Source of the DNA: Bradysia coprophila
Taxonomy: Eukaryota > Arthropoda > Insecta > Diptera > Sciaridae
Length of the DNA stretch: 64,000 bases
Reading direction: 5' to 3'
Assembly: GCF_014529535.1 (NCBI RefSeq)
Contig: NW_023503456.1
Coordinates: forward strand, 2,492,133 to 2,556,132
This document shows positions 31,901-45,600 of this stretch, one piece after another. The stretch's first letter is position 1, and every line of letters starts with the position of its first letter. The translations under genes were made by a program, and so were the position numbers. Under the pieces are notes generated by a model that was not told the DNA's origin, did no database searches, and was given only the letters and a program-made list of their open reading frames with translations.

Positions 31901-34900
31901 TTAGCCAGCAGCGTGACAGTAATCTGTCGCGATTATTATTCATTAGAGTAACACACATACATCATGTCTTGAGTAAGTTCAGCGAGACCAATAGTTTCAT
32001 AGACTGTGACTCGACTTAGCAAAGTTCTAGGCATAGAAAACATTTGTTCGCACAAATCGAGGCAATTCTTGTAAATTATTTGAAATCGATGTAAAAAATC
32101 ATTCTAAGCAGAAAATTACTTTCAGGCATTCCTCTAAAATACACCGATTTTTTTTATAAAACTGGTTCAAACGTCAATCCGCGCAGCCGCCGACATAAAA
32201 TTTTGAAATGATCGACCTAATTTTTTTGAGTTTAGGCTGTTTTAAGATATTCTACTGATTGAAAAAGCGGCCAAACATATCATGCCCGCATGTTATTAAT
32301 CAAGTGTGACGCAAGTCCACTACCAAAACTTTTTTTTTTTGGACTAAGGAAAATATTTACAGCAACTTTTTGACTTTCTCCCTTGGCTCCAACGACCCCT
32401 AAACTCGGACATTTGTATGAAAATAAGCAAAATTTCACATTTTCAGATGACTAAAAATGCATACGTTAGTTAGTTTCCATGGAAAAGTGGATCCAGCAAC
32501 TCCTAAACGTTTCCATAGATTTTCCCGAAATTTTGGCTATAGGTCAATCGCTCAAAACCACTTACAGTGGAGGTGTGACGGAAGTCCTGTTATCCACTTA
32601 CAAAAGAACTGATATCGGTGTAGGTGACGCTTACAGATTCGACACGCAAAAAGATATGCGTCACAAATGGCAGCTGATGAGGAAAGTACGCGAAAGTTTT
32701 ATCGACAAAAATCTTATCAGAAAAATTTTAGGAAGAAAATTATAAAAAAAGTTTGCGTCAACAAGTGGCAGATGTTGAGGAAGGAAATTTTTTAAAATTG
32801 TGAAGTATATTGCTTTAAAGAATGGGATTCAAACGGAAGAAAGCAGAATCATCTGCCACTTGTTGACGCAAATTTTTTTGTTATAATTTTCTTCCTAAAA
32901 TTTTTCGGGTCAAATTTTTGCTGATCAAACTTTCGCGTGCTTTCCTCATCAGCTGCCATTTGTGACGCATATCTTTTTGTGTGTCGAATCTGTAAGCGTT
33001 CACCTACACCGATATTAGTTCTTTTGTAAGTGGATAACAGGACTTGCGTCACACCTCCACTGTAAGTGGTTTTGGGCGATATCAGCTCTTTTGTAAGTTT
33101 TGATTATTTAGAATTTGGTGGCAGATAACAGATTGTGCAGTTTGAACGAAAATATTCTTCTTACAAAACTATATAACTTTCTCTTTGATCTGAATCTTCC
33201 AGCTTTCATTTGACGAAAATTGAAAATTTGACGAAATTAGAAAATTTGACGAAAATCAAAACTTTGATGAAAATCGAAAAATTGACGAAAATCGAAAATT
33301 TGACGCACTTAAAACGCTCATAGCTCCCAAGTAAGCGACTTTTTAGGAACACCATGAAACCGCATCGACTAGAATGTGAAACTCTATAACTTTGTCTTTT
33401 ATACGAGGTTTCTATCTGCCATATTTTCCGAGCTATTGTGGACATAGCCACTTAAAACACTCATAGCTACCAAATAAGCGACTTTTTAGGGAAACCATGA
33501 AACACGCATCGACTAGAATTTGAAACTCTATAAATTTGTCTTTTACACGAGGTTTCCATCCGCCGTATTTTCCGAGTCATAGCCTCGGTCATAGCTGATA
33601 TAGCTCGCAATTAAAACGCTCATAGCTCCCAAATGATAGATTTTTTTTTGAAAACACTGAAACACGTGTCGACTGAGTTATGGGTCCTATAGTTCAATAG
33701 CTTAAAACGCTCATAGCTCCGAAATTATAAGATTTTATGAAAATTACTTCAAATTAGTTTCCTTGACATACCCTGAAAATTTCAGCCAAATCCACCAGTA
33801 AATTCAAAAGTTTCGTTGTAACAAAGTGACAAAGTAACAAAGGTTGGTAAAATTCATCTAATTCAAAATGCATGAAAATCCATTTCTTCATACAAATTTC
33901 TACAAATTTCCAAGTTTTGAAATTTAATATCTTGGCCAAATCTTAACCTTATGAGGCGTGTGATAGCTCGTTGAACTCGTATGGACGCACAGATTATGAA
34001 TAAAATACTTTGGGGGTAGTAGGAGCAAAGGGGGAAAAGTCAAAAAGTTCGTGTATATATGTTCCTCAGTCCTACAGAAAAAAAAAATTGTCAAATTTTT
34101 CAGTGTGAACGGACCTGCGTCACGGCCCTTCACTAACGTAGGGCCATGATAATGTCCCAAAAATAAGAATGCAATTTTCAAAAGCTGGATACAACATATA
34201 CCGTGGGAGCCCTACCTAAGTCTCCATAAAAATGCCATATAAAAGCTAATTTGCATGTGTGTGTTGTATAATTCTGGCACATGATATGGATGGTATTGCG
34301 GTGAAAGTTGTGTGTTGTTTTTGGATGGATAGCGTTCTTGTTGGAAATTGTAGGGACCATTAAGCATTAACTTCCACTGGGTTGGTTCCTCAATTTTCGG
34401 ATGACGGATCATTCCTCTGGCATTTTTTAACTTCGGAGTTTTAAATGGATTTTAGTTATATTCGACATGAGTGTTCCAAGATTGGTTCCTAGATTTTGGG
34501 ATTCAGACTGATTTCTCTAGATTTTTTTTAGGTTTGTTGACATACTTACAAAATCAAAACCCTTTCGATTGATGTCGAGGAAACTATTGTTAGGAAAATG
34601 TTTCAAAAATGGCTGAAAGCACGGAATTTAAACGGAAGAAAGCCACTGGTGACACAAATTTATTTTTGTAAAATTTTCTTTCAAAAACTTTTTGGGTCAA
34701 TTTTTGTTGATAAAACTTTTACGTCACATTTACTTTTTACCGTTTTTTTAACTGATTGTTCTAGCTACCAGATAACTACGGCAAATTTTTTCACATCGCC
34801 GCTTCGAATGGCCTTAGCCACATATTTGGCGGCTGTCGAGTGAGTAAAAGGGGAGCTTTAATTTTGCCAAAGCGTTCTCCATGTTGGGCTTTTTAAAGAG

Positions 34901-36657
34901 GATTTGTGCAGAATTCCGGAACGTTCAGTGTCTGGCAAGCATTTATAATGCTCATGTCAGATCACATCTTGAATATACCCAAAGTTCTCCAATTAAATTA
35001 ATTAAAATCTGATTCTTTTTGTAAAAAAAAAAAACTTTGGGACGAGCAGAACATTCCATATGATCTGGAATTTTGATTACCTTCCGCTAACCCAGCCAAA
35101 TAAATCGACAAACATTTTAAATGCAAATTTAACCGATTTCTGGAATACAATTGGAATCAGACGGATTGTTCAGCTCGTATCAAAGATTTTTTTTTAAATA
35201 AAATCAGATTTTTATTAATTTAATTACAGAAGACCAAACAAAAAAGCAAAATCTGCGTTTCATTGGTCTTTCTTATTTGTAGTTCGTTCAAAGTGTCACA
35301 CACGTATAAAATGCTTGAAAGCAGGAAGAATGAAGCTTTTTTTCCCTTATACGCGAGAGAGAAAATTGATTTTGCCTGCTTGATCTGAGTGTATATATTT
35401 TATTGCCATTCCCCCTTTAAACTCTCTCTCTATCTCACACACACTAAGATATAATAAGCTTTCTCTCTCAATTAATAAACAATGCCATACCATCGCAAAT
35501 ACATAAGTGCCAACAAAACGTTTTCTCTTATCCATTTGGCATTGACAAGAAAGCTTTTAGAGTGTCGATATCTCGAAAAAAAACTAGAAGATTCTGGATA
35601 GTTTGGAGAGCAGAAAAAACGTTAGAAATCTAGTTTACTAGTGTGTATAGGTGTGGAATCATCTCTGTGTGTGTATTAGTTTATGTGTGTTAATGCAATG
35701 GCAAAAAACGTACAGCGCACGCAAACGAACTTAAAACTTCAATTGTGTCGTTGTGAAGGTTTTCAAACATTTTTATCGTTCCGTTCAAACACCCACGTGG
35801 CTTTTTCTGCGTATGTGTTTGAGAGAGTCGTTCATCGAGTGATTGGTGACGATTTTATTTTCAAAACTCAACTTTGTTGAATTTTGATTTTATTCCATTC
35901 AATTTAAACAATGGAATAAAATCAAAATTCAACAAAGTTGAGTTTTGAAAATAATCGTCACTTTATAGACATATGGTGAGTAAGTTTTCATCCATCCATA
36001 TAAAACAGTAAGTATATAATAGTGGCGTAGGTGGTTTCGGAATGTCGTTGGGTGTACCACTTTACCATAAAAATTGTATTAAAACGATACAAGCTGCCAA
36101 AAGATGTGACAGAAGAAAAGCTAAATTTACTCAAATCAAACATTTCTACAGGTTTAGGGACTGTAACATTCAGAAAATTTAAAAAACAAGTCGATCATTT
36201 TGAACGACATTCAACAGGGCTGGTACAAAAACCAAAAATGTTCTAAGCAGCGGCAATAAAAATTGTTCTAAATTACATCCGTTACATCCCTGTTCGGTAT
36301 CGTTGGGCATCACAAAATCAAAACGGTTTCAAATAATTTTCCAACCGGTTCGAACAGATCGTTTTCGCTTTGCAATTTTGATTGCTTTTTCTGATAAAAA
36401 TGACTGCAGATTTATTTGTCGATTTGGTGTTTCTAGCTTCCTGGTTTCCCCCACTACCCAATTGCAAAACAAAGATTAAACATTATACAAACCCAATGGG
36501 CGACAAAGATTGCACAGAAACGGACATTTGAGCAAAGTTAACTTTTTCATTGCACAGAAACGGACAACGAGTGCTAAAACTTTAAATAATTAATGAATGA
36601 ACTTAAACGGCTGACTGTTGTGGTATTGGTATAAGATACGTAATTAATTCTGACCAC

Positions 36658-36689
<32 letters not shown>

Positions 36690-39600
36690 GAGTGCATGGC
36701 ATCGGATGATTATAGACAAAATGCAATTACTTTACACTTTGTGGTGTCATCTAATGACGTCTGTCGTGTGGGCTGCGCTACATCAATGACATTTATAATT
36801 GGATCAGACAAAACAGAAATTAGCACCTACAGAAAATCATTCACAGAAGATTTATGGTTTCGGGCTCAATTTGCAAATTCTTCTTTGTCTTCCTCCTATG
36901 AGGCATCTTCCCCCCCATTCATTGTCAGTTTTTCTGTATGTAAATTTTCTATCTGCTCCAAAGGATACCCCTTTTTGTGTATTGAATCGATGAAAAAAAG
37001 AAAAAGAAAAAAACGAAACGAAATAAATCTCTGCTGATGCTGTGAAATATATTTTGTAGTACACCCCCATCCACTGGTAGAGAGATAGCAATTAATCAAC
37101 TTTTTTTTCGTTCGTTCGTTCGTTCGCATCCATACCGTCGTCTTTCCGTTTCAAATTCATTGTCATTGTCAGAAAATATATGTGCTGATTGAAATGATGC
37201 TGTTCTGTCCGCGTCAGACTTTTTATATGGATAATGTACATAATGTGGATGTGGAAGGTTGTAACGAAACGAAACTACTTATGTTGTGTACACTGTGTGT
37301 TTTTCTTCATACACCCATGTACGTATATCAATTGAGGTTGAAATGACATTGAATTTAGTGTTATTTTCTCCATGTTTCAAGTGGATTTCTAATTACATGC
37401 ACACTCATCCCGAACAATAAAAATGTGCATTTTCCATTCAAGGACAATTGGTACTACTGAGATTTCAAGTTTTTTTTTTGATAAGTTATTGCATCATTGG
37501 TTCATGCTCGGTATAAAGGACATTGTAGTATTGGAAAAAGTCTGAGATTCAACATATATCTCAGCTAGTATAGAGTGTTCCAGTTCGAACAGTTAGCACA
37601 GTTTCCGAAAAGTTGAGGCTGTAGCGATCAAATTGTTTCAATATGAAGTAGCACAGTTTTAGAATAGTTCAGGCTGCGGATCACAATTGTGTTAGTACGA
37701 ACTGGAAGGTATATTGTACTTTTTCGGAAAAACAATGAGAATAATCGGATCAGTTAGTACAGTTTTCAAACAGTTCAGGCTTGTGTTATAACTAACTAGA
37801 ATACTATATCTGCTCTTGAAATAGGTAAAATTGACCAACTGATAGATGGATTTATTGTTAGAAGACATATCTGGCACGCCATGTCAAAAAAAGTTGGTTT
37901 CCGTTTTTCAAATTTTTTCTTTGTCTCAAGTGGTCTGGGTTCTTAGAATTTTTTTCTTCCGGAATATGGGAAATCGCTTTTCCGGGCCGGGAAAGCAATT
38001 TATAGACATTTTTTTATTTATAGTCGACTATGTGCAGAATGAAACAACATTTTTCAAAAATTCTTTTTTTTTATTGAAAGCCGGATTAAGTACCAGCACT
38101 TATTGATTTGAATTTTATTCGGCACAGTTTGCACAGTTTTTCATGTTTAATCACACAAGACAAAGAAAGAAAAAAATTGACAGACGTCAACCGAGCGAAT
38201 TGACACAATAACGGACTAACGGGGGATAAATTATTGGGTTACATGATTCACTACCGCATGCAAAATTTATTGTACGAACGAACTTAAAGACATGTAGTAA
38301 TAAGTAGTAATAGTAGTAGATTACTGTGGTAGAAAGACAATGGTCTCGACACCGAGTAGAGGGACTGTGTCCTTGTTTTGTCATTTTTACTCTGACTATG
38401 GTGTTGATGTCCTCCAAATCGGTGCGATTTATACATTTGCGACTAGTGAAGAGTTTAAAATTAGGTTGGAGCATCCAACCAACTTATTGTTAATCAATGC
38501 AAAGCATGAATCTAAACAAGAAATGTTCTACGGTATCCCACTAAAATGAACCGATTTGTTTATAAGTCGTCACAAAACGTACAGCCGTCCATTAAAAAAT
38601 TACAAAATGTCATACCCACATCTTGGATTTTACTCTGTTCTGAGACATTATACTGATCAAAGATGTGGTCAAACATATACATATACTAGCTACCGGGCAG
38701 CTCAAACAAATTTCGTCTACCCGCGACTACAAACGGCCTCAGTCAAGTCTTGAGCGGCTGACAATATGCAGTACAGTGGTGGCTGTTATTGCCATGCTAA
38801 AACGAAAATTGATTCAATACCAGCACATTTCTACCGACGTCTCTGAAGACTCACTCAATGGATGTGCGATTTTTCCGGTACAAATTCCGATTTTTCTAAA
38901 TCGAATTCCATTCTGGCTGTAAAGTTTTCCATTTTCTTTGGCTCTTTTCTAGTGCTCTTAACAGAAAATGTGAGGTTTTGTCTACTTAATATATATACAT
39001 ATTGATTCCGATGCAGTGCGTCATAAAGAAATACCAATACAAACAAATGATGAAAGTATGAAAGTTCCATATAATCGAAAGTTCCATCGAAAGAATCTGG
39101 ATTTTCCTCTGATGATACATTACAAAAGTACAGAGCGGAGCACACATCCGTTATATATACGTATACTGTAGTATGAAGTAAAGTTATGCGAGAATGTATT
39201 TGATTGTGGGAAAAATAAGCAAACAAAGCTTTCCAATGTGACGTCACGTGATAAATTTTCCAAGTTTCTCTCCATTAGCGAATGAGTGTATGTATGAAGA
39301 TAGTTCTCCACTGGTGTACCATCGAAATACCATCGATTTAAGGCAATTAGTCATGAAACACACAATATTTTTATAATTTAGTTAAAAATCAAAAATGTAC
39401 TAAGGCACCGTCAATAAAGATTGTTCTAAGTTATTACACCCCTGTGCTCTCTAGATATGAATCATTCCAACTGTTCGGTTCATTTCGGATTCGGAATATT
39501 TTAGGGGTAAACGCGAAATTGTTCGGTGTATTTTTGGTGTAGTGTTGAAATAATGTGTGCTTTCACTCTCTCTCTCTCTATCTCAAAATAAACAATGCCA

Positions 39601-42600
39601 TCGCAAATACACATTATGTGTATATGTATAATGTGTGCACAAGTCACTTGTGACCAAATGGAAATTTGGAAGAGTTGTGTGGCACAAATTTCTGATTCAC
39701 TTGAAACGGAAAAACCCTTATTCGTGTAATTATATATGTATGCATGGAGAGACTATAAAATTTTTTATATATTTTTTCGGTGGAAAAGAGAATTTATCGG
39801 ATGTTCGTGAATGTATGGGTATGTGTGTGTGGTGTGTATTTCGTGAGTAGTTTAGCATTGGAATAATTTTCCATTGATCGAAATGCACCGCCGAAGGTAG
39901 GTTTATTCGGCGCTGTTTCACATTAGCGCCAACTGTCGACTTGTCCGTTCGAAGATTGAAAAATGATCAATACGTAATATATCATTGTGCTGTGAATTCA
40001 TTTTTTGTTTGTTTGTTGAATAAACTTGAAGCGAAAACGTTTTGATGATTTGAAACTGGCTACCTTAACTGTTATTTCGACCGAATTTGGTGAATTCATT
40101 GTACTGTAATAACGGAGAAATACTCGGCTTGAATGAAAATAGTGAAACATAATTCGGGAATACATATGTGACGGGCCAGAGGTACATATATAATAAGAGT
40201 ATGTGTGGCACAGAAAGACAACCTGAAACTTTATGTAATTGATTAAATTGCGAGGAAAAAAAACTGTACTGAGTTCGGAAAAAACATTTTTGTTTTTCTG
40301 TCTTGTGTTATCGCAGTAATTTACTGCGAAATAAAATAAATTTTCCCGTTCATGCATAGTTCTTGTATGTATACACCATAAAAATTTCGATATAATTTTT
40401 CTCCGTTTGCTTTTCATCGAAGTTGGAATAAAAATAAGAAAAAAAGTTTTCACATAAATTACGGAATAATGTTACCAGCAGCGCAATATAGTGTCATCAG
40501 AAAGTGATTATTATCATTTAATTCTGGGAAATGAAGTAAAAAAAAGGTAAAAATAATGTTTGGTAAAAATATTTTCCTCATTATAAATCGGAAAAAAAAA
40601 CTTTGATTTTACTCCGGTAAGCTTGGGCTTATAATAAAAACTTTTTATTTCTAATTTAGAAAAGTTTCTAAAATATTTTCGTGTTTTGTTATGATTTTAC
40701 GAGAATATTTTTGTGTGTGGGCAGAGTTATATTCGTATTTAACATAGTTACCGAGTTATATTTTCCGAAATTAATTAGCTGTTTAACGTCGGTTCATGGA
40801 AAAGTCATTCCTATTTTCGTTTACCATAGTTTATGCTTTATAGATGACACTCAATAATGTAGTGCATATTATGGGATACACAAACACACACGGGAAGTAT
40901 TTAAATCCGATCAATATAACGGTACAGTGTTTCCTCATTCAGGGAACTGACTGAATTTATTATATACTAGGAATTGTGAACTTTTGACGAAATTTGTGAA
41001 ATTTGACGAAATTCGACGAAATTTGTAAAATTTTAGAACTTTTGCGAAATTTGACGATTTCATTTCAACAACAAAGCTGTAAATCGATGCAATCCCCGAC
41101 TTTACTTTACTTGACTTAATTACGGTTCGAATCTTTGCTAAATTCACCAGAGGCTTTTCTGTCTTTACTAAACTTTGGGCTGACTTTACACACATTTCAC
41201 TCGGATTCTCCACTCCCATCATCCACTGACAGATGATGCCAATCCGGAAAATGCGCACGGAATCCACGATTCGGATGCAGTACTGTTTACTTCATTGTGT
41301 AGCCCTTACGATCTTAATAGGATTTTGTCAGTATTGAAATATGTTTCCAACGTTCTTGCTATTCATCATATTCGCTGGGTTCCATTGGTTTGATCCTCTG
41401 TAGATTTACAACTTTTCATCGTAATAGCCAAATGAAATTTTTTTAACGGAATGGTACCGCGGAGGAAGTGTTCGACCTAAAAAAAAATCAATATAACCAA
41501 ACGCTGCTGGTATGTTTTCTCCTATAATCTATGAAAAATTTATATATTTCCATCGAGAATGGCTATTTGTGCTGCTGTAAGCGATGTTTGATTTTAATTC
41601 CGATCTATAAATGAAAGAATTCTGGGAAATAATTTCCATCATATTTGAAAGTGGTAGTGGGTGTGCTACTTGAACATTTGAACATATTTACATGTACGAT
41701 ATTTTCTTTCTTTTTTTTATCTATTTTTTGTTGCTATTGCTGTGTATAAGTACACATTCAATGTTGGTCAATCAATATTTTATGTTTTCAAATTTTATAT
41801 AGCAAAAGAGTATATAATGTAAGTAGTGGAGTTATATATGTATATAATATGAGAAGGTGTTCATTACACATAGTTCATTTTAATTTTTTTTTTTGTATTT
41901 GAAATTTTGTACATGAATGAGTGCAACACATTTTCCGAAAAGCCGACATTAAATATTCAAAGTCCCGGAAGATGTCTGAACCATTTTTTTTTCATTCATT
42001 ATAAATCGAACATTTATTGTAATGTATGCAACTTCCCTCGGTTGACTAGAAGACATAGTGGGCGATAAAATACCAGTATTCGAAATGTATTGCAAACAAC
42101 ATTTTACGCAATTCTGTGACGGAATTAAACTATTTCTTACATCTTTGAGTTGTAATGTCCTCATTAGGCTTAGTGAGGGATAATCAACGATAGACAATTC
42201 TCTTCCGCATGGGCTACTGTTCACACCCTGAATTTCAGGGCCTGAAAGTAGGAATGCAAATGCTACCGACAACAAAAATACAATTAATATTTGCCACATC
42301 TCACCAGAAAGCAACAAAAATACTCTCAAGATAAGCAGACTACTCTTAGCTTCATGCATGTTAAGCAAGTCATAAGAAAAATAGAATCGTTCGCATAGAA
42401 AATTTTCAGACATTTTCAACGTTTCAACATTATCATTTGCTTAACATATCCAGAACATATACTAAGACTAGTCTCCTTATGGGATCGTTTTTCCACTGAG
42501 TGGAACGTTAGCCTGGCCAGGCAATATGGTTTGTGGCGTAAACTGTACGTTTTAGTGTTTTGGCATAGAAACAGTTCATTCCGTCACAGTGTTGCATGCA

Positions 42601-45600
42601 AAATTAATCATATGCTCTGGTATATTAAGGTTTCGTTTCGGGTTGACAATTGACATCTAGTTCGACTATGTACCTTCATACTATTCTTGTTATGGGATCC
42701 ATTCACTCAAAACAACAATACGAAACTGAGAGTATACTAAACTGACACTATAATGATTTTGTTGTACTGACAGTGTAGTGACATCAAATTGACAGCGGAC
42801 TGAAAATATAGTGATAGTCGCTTAGACTAGTCATTCATGGACCATGGACTGGTATTTTTGCACGATACAATGAGGTTCCAACACCAGTTTGTGTAAAATA
42901 CACATTTCGCACAATTTTTCGTAGAAATTTTCACTAACACATGAAGGCGTTGAAAATTTTGATCATTCTAGTAGAAACATTTAAATGTTTTGCGCTAATT
43001 TGTCCATTTTATGTTGGGACCACAAATTCTACGTAATTTTGTTCGTCATTTTCTGTCTATGTTTTTCTTGACCATGGTAGAGGGAATATATTGTCACTGG
43101 GCCGCTTAAATCGATATGAACAATTTTATTTTAAAATTATTGTTATGAGTACAACGAATCACAAAATTGAAAAATAAAAAGAAAATAAGGGAAACGATCT
43201 AATTGGAAATACTTATCAACCACACTTTCAAACACACACACACACACAAACAATACATTGTTCACAACACGACAAGTGTACAAAACTAGGACAATTTAAG
43301 CTTACTCATAAATTATTTATCAGTCCTACATACGACAGAGAAGACGGTGTTGTTGCTCCTACTTCAATTTTCAATACATAAAGTTCTTTTCGAGAAAAAA
43401 AAAAATAATCGAACTTTGTTACGATAGTTGTGTATACATTGTCGATGGGAAATTGTGTAATAAATAGCTTCTTGTTGTCTCTGTTTGTGTTCTGCAATTC
43501 TGCTTATGTTTTGAAAATGAAAGAAGCTTTTGGTTATGCTTACATAAGTCACTTCTTTATCACATTTACACACGATTTTTTGTTGTTGGTGAAAAATATT
43601 TTATAAGAACAGGTCACGTCTAATGTTCTTATTTTAAAACTGAACATGTAATTTTGATTTAGTTTATTTCATTTCCATCGCTCCAGCCTGTTTGAAGACC
43701 AAAAACAAGTTGAAAACACTGAAAAATATGGGTCTCCTGGAGCGAAAGTTTACTTCGACTAACTTTATGGCTTGCAACAGAATTTATCTGAGATTTATTA
43801 TATGTGGAACGAAAGAGTGTAAGTCCAGCTACAAAACCCTATAGTCAGTTCCGCGGATAAATTCTGTTGCAAGCCAGTAGGACTGTCCAAACATTGACCA
43901 TATTTTGAGTCATAAGTCCAGAACGGGTGGCGGCCCATACCGATGATTATACTCTTTATGAAGGTCTGTCAAAGGCCTATATTCCTACAAATTTTCAACT
44001 TTTAGAAACATGTCTATCTTGAGCTATCACAAAAAAACGGTTTTCACCACCCCTTGACATGCTATCACTTTTCACGTGTTCACTCAGAAAATGGGAAACT
44101 AACCGAAAAAGTAAAAGATCCCTATTTCGTAGAATTGAAAGATGATTCAAACGAGCTATAGCTTGCCTGGATCGCCGAACCATTGTTTTCAAATTGGTTC
44201 AAGTTTTGGCGATATCACTCTTAAATTCAGAGGCAGCCTATTGTCAAAAGATTGATTTACTCTAGCTGCACGCAAAGGAGACCTAATCCACCTAAAAATT
44301 TGAATTCACACCGTAAGTGCGGTCGAAATTCAAAATGTTTCTCACGCAAGTCTTTCTAACGCAGCGTCATTTTCATATAGGGGCTCGTTCAGGAACTAAA
44401 ATGCATTACCCAAAGTGAAGATTTTGACATATTTTATATGAAACAAGTGTCCAAATTCTCACCAGTGAAACTTAACGAAGAGTTCCTGAACGAGCTCTAG
44501 CGTTGAAATGCATTTTTCGGTTCACTTTTTCGTCGACTGGTTCACTTGAAATTCAAATTTTAGGCACACTTACGGCGTGAATTAGATCTATTTGGCATTT
44601 CTATGTGTATCTACAGGCAGAGTCACGGACGTATACTTTGTTCGACACTACTGTTTCCTGCTTCTGGCTTCTCTTTCTTTGATATTTTTAACTACTGTTT
44701 TTCATCCAGGCCGCATAGTAGTCGAAAAGAATATCACTTCAACAACGCCATTAATTCACATCCTGTGCTGAAGTGACATTTTTGATACAGTTGTACCAGC
44801 GAGCCTGTAATGATGCTACCCTTCCCAACAGTATACAGCTCTGATTTCGACAATGTGTAGCTATTCATTTACTACCCAAAACCACAACCTAACACTAGAT
44901 TTTCAACTTGACATTAGGCTGTCATAATGTGAATAGCTAAATACAGAAAGAGGTCATGTCTCATAATAACGAATTATAAGAAAAATTCAATTTCATTCAT
45001 TTAGCTCTTCGTCAAAAAGGCTGATTCGAAACGGAGCTAAATGAATTTTAATTTTTCTTACAATTCGCTAATGAGAGACATGTGCCCCTTCTTCATTTAA
45101 CTATTCGTTTGATCGATATAACTCAAGGAAGCCGATTGCTGTCGGGTTGAAAAGTGACGCGAAATAATGCTTTGGATACCTCTGTATCCGCGATGCGGCC
45201 ACGGCACAAGCTGCTACTAACAAAGATATATCTTAGACAATTTTTATTGACTTATTTGATTGGTTTGGTTTTTTGCTTCTTACCTTTCAAATATATTCTT
45301 TCACGACAGACAGCTTGAAAAATATATTCGATTCGATTCTTGACAAGAAGTACCATCTTCTAAAAATCTTTAAATGATTTAACATAACAAAAAAAACCAG
45401 GTGTCGACTGAAAGTACTGTGTATACCGATGTTAAAAAATTATTTCCAGCGGCCACTCACACCAAGCCACTTAATCATACTCGGCTCAGCTCAAATCCAA
45501 TCGATAATCCAACAAAACTGGATGTCAATCATCATAATTACAATCGTTCAAACCATCAACGACATCCAATCAATCAAAAGCATATTTTAACAACAACGGA

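Larger units (their letters stand above)
31948..45400 (+). other. Rim: Rim intron 6 (13.45 kb)
   Basis: Repeat-rich: family B palindrome and tail (32549-34150), hairpin 35846-35961, microsatellites, a pair of related repeats at 36200-36290 and 39380-39440, inverted elements at 44290-44590 and 44935-45110, and the small secreted ORF on the minus strand. Confidence 0.7.

Noticed and set aside
36663..37037. ORF beginning with alternating Cys-Val
   Set aside because: Starts inside a GT microsatellite and has no domain or splice support.
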